From a bacterium (lineage in GTDB: Bacteria > Bdellovibrionota > UBA1018): a stretch of DNA of 64,000 bases. The stretch is taken from the NCBI GenBank assembly GCA_019751945.1, contig JAIEMT010000023.1, positions 1 to 64,000 of the forward strand, given 5' to 3'. The translations under genes were made by a program, and so were the position numbers. This document shows positions 9,446 through 19,037 of this stretch, piece by piece. A model generated the notes under the pieces. The model saw only the letters and a program-made list of their open reading frames with translations, did not search any database and was not told the DNA's origin. Position 1 is the stretch's first letter, and the number at the start of each line of letters is the position of its first letter.

Positions 9446-10759
9446 CTACTGCTGACTGGCTCGATCAATCAGTGCTTGAAGATAATCGACGTATTCGGCG
9501 ATGACCTTGGTCGTACTGGCCTCTTCTAGGGCCGAACGCAGCTTGGGTTCGGCAAAACGTCCCAGAACATCGGCTATGGCATGGCCATTTCCGCCCCCGA
9601 TCTGGTCTGCTTGCAAAGCCTGAATCAGCTGACGCTGTTCAACTCGGCCGAAAATCTCTACGCGTCCCACCAGGGTTCTCACCAGCTTGGTCGGTGCCGG
9701 AGTGACCTGCATGGGGAGCAAGCCGTCCGTCCAATCTCTTGGCAAGACGTAGAGAAGGCGATAGCCCGGAGTCAGAAAATAACTCTGCTTCCAGGTGTTC
9801 ACCATGGCTTGAGCCTCGAGCGGAAAGAGCCCCGACTTCTCCAGCTCGACTTGAACCATTTGAGTAGCCTGAGCCAGGTACTCGTTCATCGGAAGTACAT
9901 TCCTAAGACTTGCGGCACTTGCCTGCACTCGGTTGGAGCCGGGCGAGAGACTCCCCAGATTAACTACTGCTCCACCCTGATCCGTTACTCGAATCAAGAT
10001 AGCCGAAGGAACACGCAATAAGGAGGAGTTCGTTATCCTTAACGCTCCCTTTCCGTCTGTAGAATCAATGGTCAGACCCGTCCCGAAATTTCCTAATCCT
10101 CGGTAGAAGATCAGGCGTTCGTTCTCACCGCCTGCGGTGATGTAGTTGGCCTGAACCTCACGTGAAGGATTCCAAATACTATCGGGTGCAGTAGCAGGGA
10201 CGGGGAGGGTTTGATTGGAAACGTGCACGTTCCAAGTCATGTCTCCACCTGCCAAACTCTGCGCGGCTCCCGCTGCGGGAGCGTACGAAGCGGCCTGCGG
10301 AAACCATTGCGTGATCAACCCGCCTGGGAACTTCACGTTCACTTGAACATCCCGTTCCTGTTGCGAGTAGAAATAGATCACGGGCGTCTCCATCTTCTGA
10401 GTCACCTGGAACTCGGGACGATCCAGTGCGAAGTCGCAACCCTTTCCTTCACACCCACTGGGACGCCTTGCCAGATGATTCACCAGCTGGAAGGGCCGAG
10501 ACCCTGCCGCTGCTGTCGCGTCCTTCTCTCGAGAGTGAACAAAATCAGGAAGCTTCTCGTCGTCATAATGCATCCCCGTCAGCATCTTGCCCCGGGGATC
10601 CTGAAGCGAAGTAAAGGTCCCCCACTCATGAACTTCGAAGCCGGGATCGGCCTGAGGATTTTGGGAATGCAGCAGGAGCGCCGCAGCACCTGCCAATGTA
10701 AGAATGGTTTGAACCGTGATTGCCTTATTTTCCAAGATTGCCAAAATTGAACGATACAT
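9446..10759 (-). CDS. hypothetical secreted protein ('VHEWGTFTSLQ' type)
   Basis: RBS aaGGAGatttacaa before ATG at 10759; signal-like 'ITVQTILTLAGAAALLLHSQ'. Confidence 0.6.
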   Translation of the reverse strand: MYRSILAILENKAITVQTILTLAGAAALLLHSQNPQADPGFEVHEWGTFTSLQDPRGKMLTGMHYDDEKLPDFVHSREKDATAAAGSRPFQLVNHLARRPSGCEGKGCDFALDRPEFQVTQKMETPVIYFYSQQERDVQVNVKFPGGLITQWFPQAASYAPAAGAAQSLAGGDMTWNVHVSNQTLPVPATAPDSIWNPSREVQANYITAGGENERLIFYRGLGNFGTGLTIDSTDGKGALRITNSSLLRVPSAILIRVTDQGGAVVNLGSLSPGSNRVQASAASLRNVLPMNEYLAQATQMVQVELEKSGLFPLEAQAMVNTWKQSYFLTPGYRLLYVLPRDWTDGLLPMQVTPAPTKLVRTLVGRVEIFGRVEQRQLIQALQADQIGGGNGHAIADVLGRFAEPKLRSALEEASTTKVIAEYVDYLQALIDRASQQ

Positions 10760-10802
10760 TTGTAAATCTCCTTCTGCCTCGAAGATCCTCCAAAACGCGG
10801 GA

Positions 10803-10815
10803 TGCATAAATTGCA
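10803..10815. promoter_or_regulatory. candidate LysR-type box TGCATAAATTGCA (T-N11-A dyad)
   Basis: TGCA-N5-TGCA dyad in the divergent gap between the secreted-protein gene and the LysR-like gene. Confidence 0.35.
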
Positions 10816-10855
10816 AAGCATGCTATAGGAACCTGCAGAAAACACAGGTGGCCCC

Positions 10856-11719
10856 ATGGAACCGAATCAAGACTTTCCCGTTTCGTCCGAAGACTGCCGG
10901 CTATTGCTGCTCTTGGAAACCGAGGGATCGGTTCGCCAGGTTTCGCAAATATTGAGACGGGACGTTTCCGTCATCACTCGCCAGCTCAATCGCTTGGCTG
11001 AGAAAACGCCGTTCGTCGAAAAGCTGAATGGGAAGTGGCAGATCTCTCTTTCCGGAAAGCGGCTGAATGGCTGGACCCGCGACGCCATTCTCTGTCAGAA
11101 AAATATTTTAGCAGCGCGCACGCATTTGCGAGTGGCCACGACTCGAGAATTCGCGGCGCGAATTTTAGCGCCTCGCTTGGGGGAATTTCTGAATCGCAAA
11201 ACAGAATCCATTTCCATCATTTCTTCGGAAGATGGGGTGGAACAGCTGCTTTTGAATGGCAGCGTGGATATTGGGTTGGATTGCGGACGACCGGTCGACC
11301 CTTCGATTCGATTTCAACGAGTGGTGCCAGAGCCTTTTTCAATCGTTGCCGCACCGAAATTGCTAGGCGGAGCAAAAAACATTTCGATGTCTGGACTTCT
11401 CGAACTGCCTCATCTTCAATACACGCGGCTGTCTACGGCACGAGCTTTGAAACTTCTGACCGAAGTGCCGTATATTCCCATGCGCTTCAACGACCTCGCT
11501 GCTGTGAGAGCTGCTGCGTGCGCGGGCTTAGGATGGGCGGTGGTACCGACGTATTCGGTTCAAGAAGAATTGAACTCAGGCCTACTTCGCGAAGTTCCGC
11601 TGAATCAGAAAGTCACGATTGGAACTGAGCAATTTGGAATCTGGTGGCATCGGGATCGACGGGGGCTGGATTCTTGGATCGAGCGAATTACGAATTGGCT
11701 GCAGAGAGTCCGGCTATAA
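10856..11719 (+). CDS. LysR-family-like transcriptional regulator
   Basis: N-terminal HTH 'GSVRQVSQILRRDVSVITRQLNRLAE', substrate-binding-like 'GSVDIGLDCGRP...FSIVAAP', 'ACAGLGWAVVPTY'. Confidence 0.75.
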   Translation: MEPNQDFPVSSEDCRLLLLLETEGSVRQVSQILRRDVSVITRQLNRLAEKTPFVEKLNGKWQISLSGKRLNGWTRDAILCQKNILAARTHLRVATTREFAARILAPRLGEFLNRKTESISIISSEDGVEQLLLNGSVDIGLDCGRPVDPSIRFQRVVPEPFSIVAAPKLLGGAKNISMSGLLELPHLQYTRLSTARALKLLTEVPYIPMRFNDLAAVRAAACAGLGWAVVPTYSVQEELNSGLLREVPLNQKVTIGTEQFGIWWHRDRRGLDSWIERITNWLQRVRL

Positions 11720-13189
11720 CTATTTCCCAAAATGCGCTAGTGCTTCGGCCGCGACTTCCCGATCATCGAAGTGCACCTTCTCGTGGCCGATGATCTGATA
11801 ATCCTCGTGGCCTTTTCCAGCGATCAAAACCAAATCGCCCGGCACTGCTAAATCCAAAGCCGCGAAAATCGCCTTCTTTCGATCGACTTCAACTTTGTAT
11901 CGATCTTTCAAACCCAGCGGCAGAATGCCGGCGACAATTTCGCCGATGATTTGAATGGGATCTTCGGTACGTGGGTTGTCCGACGTGATCACCGTAAAGT
12001 CCGACATCGTCGCGGCCAGCTTTCCCATCACTGGGCGTTTCGTGCGATCACGATCGCCTCCGCAACCCATCACGGTGATGAGACGGCCCTGCTTTTTCAG
12101 ATCTCCCAAGGTGGTCAAAACTTTTTCAAGGGCATCAGACTTATGAGCGTAGTCCACCAACACATGAATTCCGGTTTTACTCGCCACGCGCTCTAACCGG
12201 CCTGCAACACTTTGTAGATTGCGAACACCGGTTGAAATCGCTTTAGCACTCAAACCCATTCCTTGAGCAGCGGCGATGGCTCCCAAAATATTCGAAATAT
12301 TAAAACTACCAATCAGGGGCGATTCAATTTCCAGTCGTCCAACATTTCCCCGAATTCCACTCACCGAAACTTTCAAATCTTTTCCCGAAACTTGCGCACG
12401 CGCCGAGGTTCCGTAACTCATCACACTGAAACCGCGAAGCCCGGCAGCATTCAACTCGCCCAGCATTCTCTGGCCAAAGGAATCGTCGACGTGAACGGCC
12501 GCTGCGGGATGCTTCCCCATCTGAACGGAGTGTTCCGCATATTCCGTAAACAGGCGGAGCTTGGACTGATAGTAGTCTTCCATATCCGGATGAAAATCCA
12601 TGTGCTCGGGAGTGAGGTTCGTAAAGATCATCGCATCAAAAGCGATTCCATCCGTCCGGTGCTGTTTCAATGCGTGCGAAGACACTTCCATCACCACGGC
12701 AGTGCAACCCTTGTCGCGCATCTCTGCCAAAATTTTTTGCAACTCGACTGGCCCGGGAGTGGTGTGAGTCGCCGGAATGATCTGATCGCCAAACCGAAAA
12801 GAAATGGTTCCTAGAACGCCGACTTTTTCTCCCGCCGCTTTCAAAATCGATTCCACCAAATGAACGCTCGTGGTCTTGCCACTGGTTCCAGTAACGCCAA
12901 CGACTTTCATTTTTTTGGAAGGGTGTTTGTAAAATTCTGCAGCCAAGAGGGCGAGAGCCAAGCGCGAATTGGGGACCTGAATATAATTGCCGTACTCTTT
13001 TTTGGGAGGAAGTTCGCCTACAGAAACTGCGACTCCCGCCTTGGCCACCTCCGGCAAAAACTCGTGCGCATCATGAACCGTACCCTGGATGGCCACAAAA
13101 ACAACGCCGGGACCCGCCGCCTTGGAATGCGATGTAATTCGCGTAATTTTTCCGTCGATGACTTCTTTTAGCAATGCCTCAAAGGTCAT
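11720..13189 (-). CDS. murE: UDP-N-acetylmuramoyl-tripeptide synthetase (MurE)
   Basis: 'GVTGTSGKTTSVHLVESIL', 'THTTPGPVELQ', 'VMEVSSHALKQHRTDGIAFD', 'VDYAHKSDALEKVL', 'SDNPRTEDP'; start at MTFEALL likely. Confidence 0.95.
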   Translation of the reverse strand: MTFEALLKEVIDGKITRITSHSKAAGPGVVFVAIQGTVHDAHEFLPEVAKAGVAVSVGELPPKKEYGNYIQVPNSRLALALLAAEFYKHPSKKMKVVGVTGTSGKTTSVHLVESILKAAGEKVGVLGTISFRFGDQIIPATHTTPGPVELQKILAEMRDKGCTAVVMEVSSHALKQHRTDGIAFDAMIFTNLTPEHMDFHPDMEDYYQSKLRLFTEYAEHSVQMGKHPAAAVHVDDSFGQRMLGELNAAGLRGFSVMSYGTSARAQVSGKDLKVSVSGIRGNVGRLEIESPLIGSFNISNILGAIAAAQGMGLSAKAISTGVRNLQSVAGRLERVASKTGIHVLVDYAHKSDALEKVLTTLGDLKKQGRLITVMGCGGDRDRTKRPVMGKLAATMSDFTVITSDNPRTEDPIQIIGEIVAGILPLGLKDRYKVEVDRKKAIFAALDLAVPGDLVLIAGKGHEDYQIIGHEKVHFDDREVAAEALAHFGK

Positions 13190-13235
13190 GGCCCGGCAGT
13201 ATATAGAACTGACCGGGCCACGAATACTCTTTTTC

Positions 13236-14900
13236 TTACTGAAGATTGAACTCAACCATTCCTTGGCACTTCAGCCTAGTGACCTCGGTGACTTCTTGGT
13301 CCGTAAAGAGAACCGACTTACCCTGGAGCAAATCATAGAAATTGACCTGACCTTGAATAAACTGGGTTCTACTGTCCATTACCTCACCAGAAATCACGCT
13401 GGTAAAACCCAAAGATTTACAAAGAGGATCGAAGGGTCGCTCATACATCCCCACAGACAGATTCAAAACCGGAAGGCCCCCATACTTTGGTGAGTTGAAC
13501 ACTCTCTCCACTCGAGCACTGGCTTTACCGTCGTGAGCGTCCAGAATCCAAGACAACTGCTCAGTTTGTCCTAAAATCACCGCGACCAAGGGCGTGGCGA
13601 GTTGACCGGATACAATCTCTCCGTTGTTATTCAAAAATACGTAGTCTTGAAATACCGCGGTTAAGTCTGTTCCTGCAATTTGTAATTCTGCCGGTGTGTC
13701 GAGCGTGCCCATTAGTGGGGCATCATATCGTTCACTCCAAGTAAACACCTCTCCTTTCTTAAAGGTGGCGGGAAGACCATGCCCCAAGTGGATTTTAAGA
13801 GGCTCTGCTAGCTGACAGCTAGTCTTGTCCGTTTCCCTGCGACTAAAAAAGTCGGTACAAGCTGCCTTTAGTCGACCTTGTACAAAGAGCACTCCTTTTA
13901 AAGTGGTTTCAACAATCCGTCCATCTGCTGGATCGAAAACGATTCGAACCAGTCTCGAAGTGAGAGAGTTTTTTTGACGATTCTTCGCATCGACTTCCAC
14001 CCATTCCCCCAGGACGTATACTTTTCCTTGGAAAGTATCCGGCTCAAAACTGAGAGACAGAATATTTCCGTCTGCATCAAACTCTACATCCGGAGGAGAA
14101 CTCCACTTGAGATCAAGACGTTCTGATTGAATAGAGGTCGGGTTTAGCAACTTTCCATGACAGCCGGACGCAGGAGCACAGTACCTGTCTAAATAGACCA
14201 CTTGTTGAAAAACCTTGGAATAGTAAGGAGCAGAGCCTTTATAGGACAGCTGAGCTTGCCTCAAGAGCCGCTCATATGCCTGCACCGAAGACAAAACCCC
14301 TTGATGATTCGACACTACCGAGAAATGATACAGGCGAGCGCCGAACGAGTCCCGAGCACCATTTTGAATAGTATCCCGGTAGATAATTTCGTGAAGGATG
14401 ATCCCAGCCCGAGTCGTGTTAGACGTCAACGGATCGTTGTACAAATCTTTGCGAATCATGAAACGAGTCTCACCCGGTTTAGGATCTTTGATTTGAATCG
14501 CGAAAAGTTCTTTACGACAGGGCGGGGCAGGTGGATCGATTTCAGAACGATCATCGTCAACTGGTGAAACCCCCAAGTCGTCACGCAATTCTTTGTCGAG
14601 CTGAGACAAAATAACAGCAGCCGCCTGACGATAGCGCTCGGCTCGGCTTGGGTCGATCCACTTCAGTTTCTGCGCGAACAAATCAATCTTCTTTTCAACC
14701 GAGACAGACTCGTCGCCTAGATCCACAGTTTCCGTAGCTTTCAAGTACCGGGACATTTCCCAGTAGTCAAAGAGCTCGATTGAGGTTCGGGTGACTCCAT
14801 CGGGAGCGTAGCAAACTACCGAACCACCTCCATTTCCTACTTCGTGAGCCCACACAGACCCAGCTGTAAGCAATAAAATTCCTATCAGTAGTTTCTTCAT
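13236..14900 (-). CDS. hypothetical secreted protein with HEIIYRD motif
   Basis: Signal peptide 'MKKLLIGILLLTAGSVWAHEVGNGGGSVVCYAPDG', 'AGIILHEIIYRDTI'; 4-nt overlap with the upstream regulator gene. Confidence 0.65.
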   Translation of the reverse strand: MKKLLIGILLLTAGSVWAHEVGNGGGSVVCYAPDGVTRTSIELFDYWEMSRYLKATETVDLGDESVSVEKKIDLFAQKLKWIDPSRAERYRQAAAVILSQLDKELRDDLGVSPVDDDRSEIDPPAPPCRKELFAIQIKDPKPGETRFMIRKDLYNDPLTSNTTRAGIILHEIIYRDTIQNGARDSFGARLYHFSVVSNHQGVLSSVQAYERLLRQAQLSYKGSAPYYSKVFQQVVYLDRYCAPASGCHGKLLNPTSIQSERLDLKWSSPPDVEFDADGNILSLSFEPDTFQGKVYVLGEWVEVDAKNRQKNSLTSRLVRIVFDPADGRIVETTLKGVLFVQGRLKAACTDFFSRRETDKTSCQLAEPLKIHLGHGLPATFKKGEVFTWSERYDAPLMGTLDTPAELQIAGTDLTAVFQDYVFLNNNGEIVSGQLATPLVAVILGQTEQLSWILDAHDGKASARVERVFNSPKYGGLPVLNLSVGMYERPFDPLCKSLGFTSVISGEVMDSRTQFIQGQVNFYDLLQGKSVLFTDQEVTEVTRLKCQGMVEFNLQ

Positions 14901-15700
14901 GTTTTTTCCTTTTTCGTGAGTGGGAACAGTTGAATCTGAAGCCGATAAACTTCTTTATTATTCTGACGAGTATTCTTGCCGACGGTTTTTTCCATGGTTT
15001 GTGCGAAGGTTCTTCGAATGAGTTTGAGTTGCTCTTTCAATGCGGGCAACGCAGCAGCGTCGCAGCTCACGGTCACGGAAGAAAAATCGCGCAGTTCTAC
15101 TGGAATTTCAAAGAGCGCAGAGCGCGCTAAATCCAAACCCTGACTATGATTCGATCGTATGAACGCGTCCGAAACATCGTGAGTGGTGGAAAACTTTTTC
15201 CCGGTGGAACGCAAATAGCTTCCGTCCTTGTGAATCAGACCCAGACTTTGTAAAGCCTGAATTGCTTTTCTGGCCTTAGAGGAGGTGAGAGGAAAATATT
15301 TGGTTAGCTCTTCTGCGCGTCCAATCTCCACACCCGAATCCAGGAGCGCCAAAATTGCGAAGTGCCACCAATCGGAAATGACCTGAAACTCGGCTGAGGT
15401 TAGCTGAAATCTTTTTAAAGACCGATCCTCATGAACCGCGATAGAACGCTTGATAGGGAGAGACTCCACCAGTTTATGAACCAGAGTCGACTCGAGATCC
15501 AAATGCATGAGTAAGCGTGTAGCTAGCTGACGGGTGATGGGGCGCTTGCCTCGCAAAACTTCTGAAACGATAGGAGCTGGCACACCCAACTTTTTCGAGA
15601 ATCGCCGAAGGGAATAACCTGGAAAACGATTTTTCAAAAATTCAAAGCGGCTTTTGAGTAACGAGACAATCTCTGTCTGCGTTGTTTCCCCTGACCCCAT
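14897..15700 (-). CDS. TIGR02147-family regulator (HTH protein)
   Basis: 'SLRRFSKKLGVPAPIVSEVLRGKRPITRQLATRLLMHL', 'SSKARKAIQALQSLGLI', C-terminal 'EVYRLQIQLFPLTKKE' hallmark. Confidence 0.8.
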   Translation of the reverse strand: MGSGETTQTEIVSLLKSRFEFLKNRFPGYSLRRFSKKLGVPAPIVSEVLRGKRPITRQLATRLLMHLDLESTLVHKLVESLPIKRSIAVHEDRSLKRFQLTSAEFQVISDWWHFAILALLDSGVEIGRAEELTKYFPLTSSKARKAIQALQSLGLIHKDGSYLRSTGKKFSTTHDVSDAFIRSNHSQGLDLARSALFEIPVELRDFSSVTVSCDAAALPALKEQLKLIRRTFAQTMEKTVGKNTRQNNKEVYRLQIQLFPLTKKEKT

Positions 15701-15747
15701 GAGTGAGAGTCTTAGATCAGCCTCAATGAAAAGAAAATGCCGTTTGT

Positions 15748-15772
15748 AAAAAAGCGTTACACTTTACGACGC
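15748..15772 (-). terminator. weak candidate terminator after ftsI
   Basis: On minus strand GCGT-N11-ACGC followed by TTTTTT, just past the ftsI stop; only 4 bp of stem. Confidence 0.3.
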
Positions 15773-15786
15773 AACTCTTTGTATCA

Positions 15787-17847
15787 CTAAGGCTCAGCCA
15801 GTGTTAACCGAACACGGCTGCCCTGCGCAACATCCTTCCCGGGAAGGGGGAGCTGCTTGCGCACAATTCCATTACCGAAAACTTCTAGCTGCAAATCCCG
15901 CCCTTGAAGTGCGCGAATCGCCTCACGAACGGTAAGTCCTTGCAAAGGCGGCATCTTCCAAGGGGACGAATCGGCCTCTGCTTGAGTCAGCTGAGCATCG
16001 ATGCTCTGACTAGCCACCTTTGCCAGGGACCAGCGGAGTTTGTCATTGAGGGACGGCGTAGGTGGCGCCTCCGCATGAACCGTTGGCACCGACGCCGGAT
16101 GCGGACCGGGATGGAGCAAGGAATCGGCAAGTAGCGGCGATGGATTTGCAAAGGGCTCTGTAGGCGGAATGCCCAGGCGATTTGCGGCTTTCTGGAAAAT
16201 TCGACTGAAGAGGGGAGCCGCCAACTGCGCTCCGTAGTAAGCACCTTTCGGTTCATGAATCGACGTGAAAACCACAATCTTCTGATCCGTCCCTACCGGA
16301 AATCCAATAAACGATGCGACGTACTTGTCTTTAGAATATGCCTTCGTGCGCGGATCGACCATCTGCGCAGTACCAGTCTTGCCAGCAATTTTATAACCAG
16401 GAACGCGTGCAGAAATTCCGGTGCCTTCGTCCTGCGTGACCGACTTCAAAGCCTCGAGAACCCCGTTCTCAACAAGACCGTCCATCACCTTCTTAGGTGG
16501 CTGCTTCGAAGTTTGCCCCTTCAATAAGACCGGTCGAACTAACCAACCCCCGTTCGCAGCTGCCGCGTAAGCACGCGTGATTTGCAAAGGCGTGACCAAT
16601 AGCCCCTGACCAAATCCGATGTTGGCCAAGTTGATATTCTTCCAATTTTTAGGAGGAGGAACGATTCCCGAAATTTCTCCCGGAAATCCAATTTCCGATT
16701 TGGAACCAAAACCAAAATCTCTGAGAGTTTGATAGTAGTTCGCACTTCCCACCTTGAGCGCCAACTTCGCAGCACCCACGTTCGATGAAACCTGAATCAT
16801 CTTCTTCAAGCTGATCCATTCAAATTTTTCTTTGGCTTCTGCTTCTGAAATTTTTCGATCATCCACGTAGAACGAGCCCATTTCTCCGTAGACTTGATCG
16901 GTGATCTTTGAACCGTGCGCGAGTGCGCTTGCTAAAAGAACGGGCTTCAACGTAGACCCGGGTTCATAGCCGTCAGTAATCGCCCGATTTCTTCTTCGTT
17001 CCACTCGCGGCTCGCGCGCATTCGGATTAAACGACGGCTCGTTCGCCATGGCGAGAATTTCTCCGGACACTGCGTTCATCACTATAACGGTACCGCTTTT
17101 AGCATTCGCACTTAGAACCGCACTGCGAAGTTCCTTCTCCACTTCAAACTGTAACGGAGCATCGATCGTGAGGCTGAGATTCTCCCCATCTTTTAAATCT
17201 TTCACTGCACTGGCATCAAAAAGAGCTGCGCGTCCAAGCGCATCCTTCACAGCTGCGTACGGTGCAGCCTTTCCTTTTAAGAGCCCATCCGCCCAGAGTT
17301 CGACACCCTCTAACCCTTCGGAATCCAAATTCACGTCCCCCAAAACATGCGCCGCCAATTCACCGTGGGGATAGACGCGTTTACTTTCCTTGATGATCCA
17401 AAGCCCGGCGACTAAATCCCCGTCTTGATCCATGAGCTGGAATTTTTTGAAGCGTTCGAGCTCCACTTCCGTCATGTGGCGTTTGATCCAAATGAACTCG
17501 CGCTTTTCAGAAAGTTTTTCTTGAAGCTTTCCCACAGGGAGCAAAGTGGCTTTAGCTAAAAGACCCGCCATCTTTTTCTTGTTCTTAATTTTGGAAGGAT
17601 TTGCAGCAAGACTTCTGCTTTCCACACTCACGGCAAGCGTGTCGCCATTGCGATCTAAAATTTCACCGCGACGAGGACGAACCAGAACTTTCGATTGAAA
17701 CTGCCGCTTTGCCATCGATTCGAGACGAGGGTCACCCAAAATTTGAATCTGCGCTGCTCGCCCAATAACGAGCGCGCCGGCGAGGAGACTCCCCACAATC
17801 AGCGTCATGAAACGAGCGTAGCTCACCTCGATGTGGGATTCTCTCAC
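15787..17847 (-). CDS. ftsI: peptidoglycan D,D-transpeptidase FtsI (PBP3) with C-terminal PASTA domain
   Basis: 'YEPGSTLKPVLLASAL' (SxxK), 'SSNVGAAKLA' (SxN), 'GKTGTAQ'; PASTA 'PPLQGLTVREAIRALQGRDLQLEVFGNGIV'. Confidence 0.95.
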   Translation of the reverse strand: MRESHIEVSYARFMTLIVGSLLAGALVIGRAAQIQILGDPRLESMAKRQFQSKVLVRPRRGEILDRNGDTLAVSVESRSLAANPSKIKNKKKMAGLLAKATLLPVGKLQEKLSEKREFIWIKRHMTEVELERFKKFQLMDQDGDLVAGLWIIKESKRVYPHGELAAHVLGDVNLDSEGLEGVELWADGLLKGKAAPYAAVKDALGRAALFDASAVKDLKDGENLSLTIDAPLQFEVEKELRSAVLSANAKSGTVIVMNAVSGEILAMANEPSFNPNAREPRVERRRNRAITDGYEPGSTLKPVLLASALAHGSKITDQVYGEMGSFYVDDRKISEAEAKEKFEWISLKKMIQVSSNVGAAKLALKVGSANYYQTLRDFGFGSKSEIGFPGEISGIVPPPKNWKNINLANIGFGQGLLVTPLQITRAYAAAANGGWLVRPVLLKGQTSKQPPKKVMDGLVENGVLEALKSVTQDEGTGISARVPGYKIAGKTGTAQMVDPRTKAYSKDKYVASFIGFPVGTDQKIVVFTSIHEPKGAYYGAQLAAPLFSRIFQKAANRLGIPPTEPFANPSPLLADSLLHPGPHPASVPTVHAEAPPTPSLNDKLRWSLAKVASQSIDAQLTQAEADSSPWKMPPLQGLTVREAIRALQGRDLQLEVFGNGIVRKQLPLPGKDVAQGSRVRLTLAEP

Positions 17848-18107
17848 TGCAGGTGCACCACCTGATTGGGTTTGGGTTGGGCCATTTTAAATTTCTTCCG
17901 CGCCAGATTTTCCAAATGACTGGGTGACCGCAGTGTCGCCACCTGGGCCTGCAGCACTTCTTTTTCTTCGCGCAAATTGCTCATCGTGCGCTCGGCTTGG
18001 CTGATGGCATAGGTCGTCCTGAAAATCCAAAGGCGGAGCGATACCGTCGCGAGCGAAAACAAAACCGTGGGAATGATGATCCAAAGTGGCACGTAGCGCT
18101 TGATCAC
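17844..18107 (-). CDS. ftsL: FtsL-like division protein
   Basis: Position between rsmH and ftsI; single TM followed by coiled coil 'RTMSNLREEKEVLQAQVATLRSPSHLENLARKKF'. Confidence 0.8.
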   Translation of the reverse strand: MIKRYVPLWIIIPTVLFSLATVSLRLWIFRTTYAISQAERTMSNLREEKEVLQAQVATLRSPSHLENLARKKFKMAQPKPNQVVHLQ

Positions 18108-18116
18108 TGACCTACC

Positions 18117-19037
18117 TTAAATTCTTTCTGCCACTCTCAGCTTAGCGCTTCTTGCGCGCGGGTTCTGAGCCGTTTCCTCATCATCTGGCAAGAGCGGCTT
18201 TTTGGTCAAAATCTTCAACTCTTCCGACTTTTGTCGAAAGGCCTGTTTGACGAGCCGATCTTCTAAGGAATGAAAACTCAAGATCCCCACTCGTCCGCCT
18301 GGCTTCACCTGAAGTATAACATGGTTCAGCAGACCTTCGAGCTCTTCTAACTCTTCATTGACCAAGATTCGGAGGGCTTGAAAGCTCCGCGTCGCAAAAT
18401 GAATTCGGCCGTGCCGGTACTTTCCAGGAACTGCCCGTTCAATGATGGCGACCAACTGCCCCGTCGTCTCGGGCGCACCATTTTCATCCCGATATCGAAC
18501 AATGGCGCGAGCAATCTGGCGAGAAAAGCGCTCTTCACCATACTTAAATAAAATATCCGCCAGGTCGCGTTCGCTCACCCTTCCCAAAAGCTCGTGACAG
18601 CTTTCTCCAGCATTCGGATTCAACCGCATATCGAGCGGACCATCGTTTTTAAAACTCAACCCGCGAGTGGGGTCATCCATCTGATCGCTTGAAAAGCCGA
18701 GGTCCGCGAGCATGCCGTAGACAGGAACATCGCCCAGCCTTCCTTTCAACTCACTGAACCGCTGGTGCCGAAGCTCCAAACTTCCGGCGCTGATCTCTTC
18801 CGCAAACCGCTCTTTTGCTCGATCAATAGCTCGCAGATCTTGGTCTACACCGATCACTCGGTGCTGAACTCCCGTATCTTTTGCGATGAGTTTGAAAGTA
18901 TCCAGAAAGGCCGACGTGTGACCGCCGCCACCGAAGGTGCAGTCAACAAGATAGGCTGGCTCCTCGAGCTTTCGAAAAGGCTCGGCTAGAAGCTCAGCAA
19001 TTTTTAATGTCAGGATCGGAGTATGTCTCGAGCTCAC
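18117..19037 (-). CDS. rsmH: 16S rRNA (cytosine(1402)-N(4))-methyltransferase
   Basis: 'DCTFGGGGHTSAFL', 'LADLGFSSDQMDDPTRGLSF', 'GRVGILSFHSLEDRLVK'. Confidence 0.97.
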   Translation of the reverse strand: MSSRHTPILTLKIAELLAEPFRKLEEPAYLVDCTFGGGGHTSAFLDTFKLIAKDTGVQHRVIGVDQDLRAIDRAKERFAEEISAGSLELRHQRFSELKGRLGDVPVYGMLADLGFSSDQMDDPTRGLSFKNDGPLDMRLNPNAGESCHELLGRVSERDLADILFKYGEERFSRQIARAIVRYRDENGAPETTGQLVAIIERAVPGKYRHGRIHFATRSFQALRILVNEELEELEGLLNHVILQVKPGGRVGILSFHSLEDRLVKQAFRQKSEELKILTKKPLLPDDEETAQNPRARSAKLRVAERI

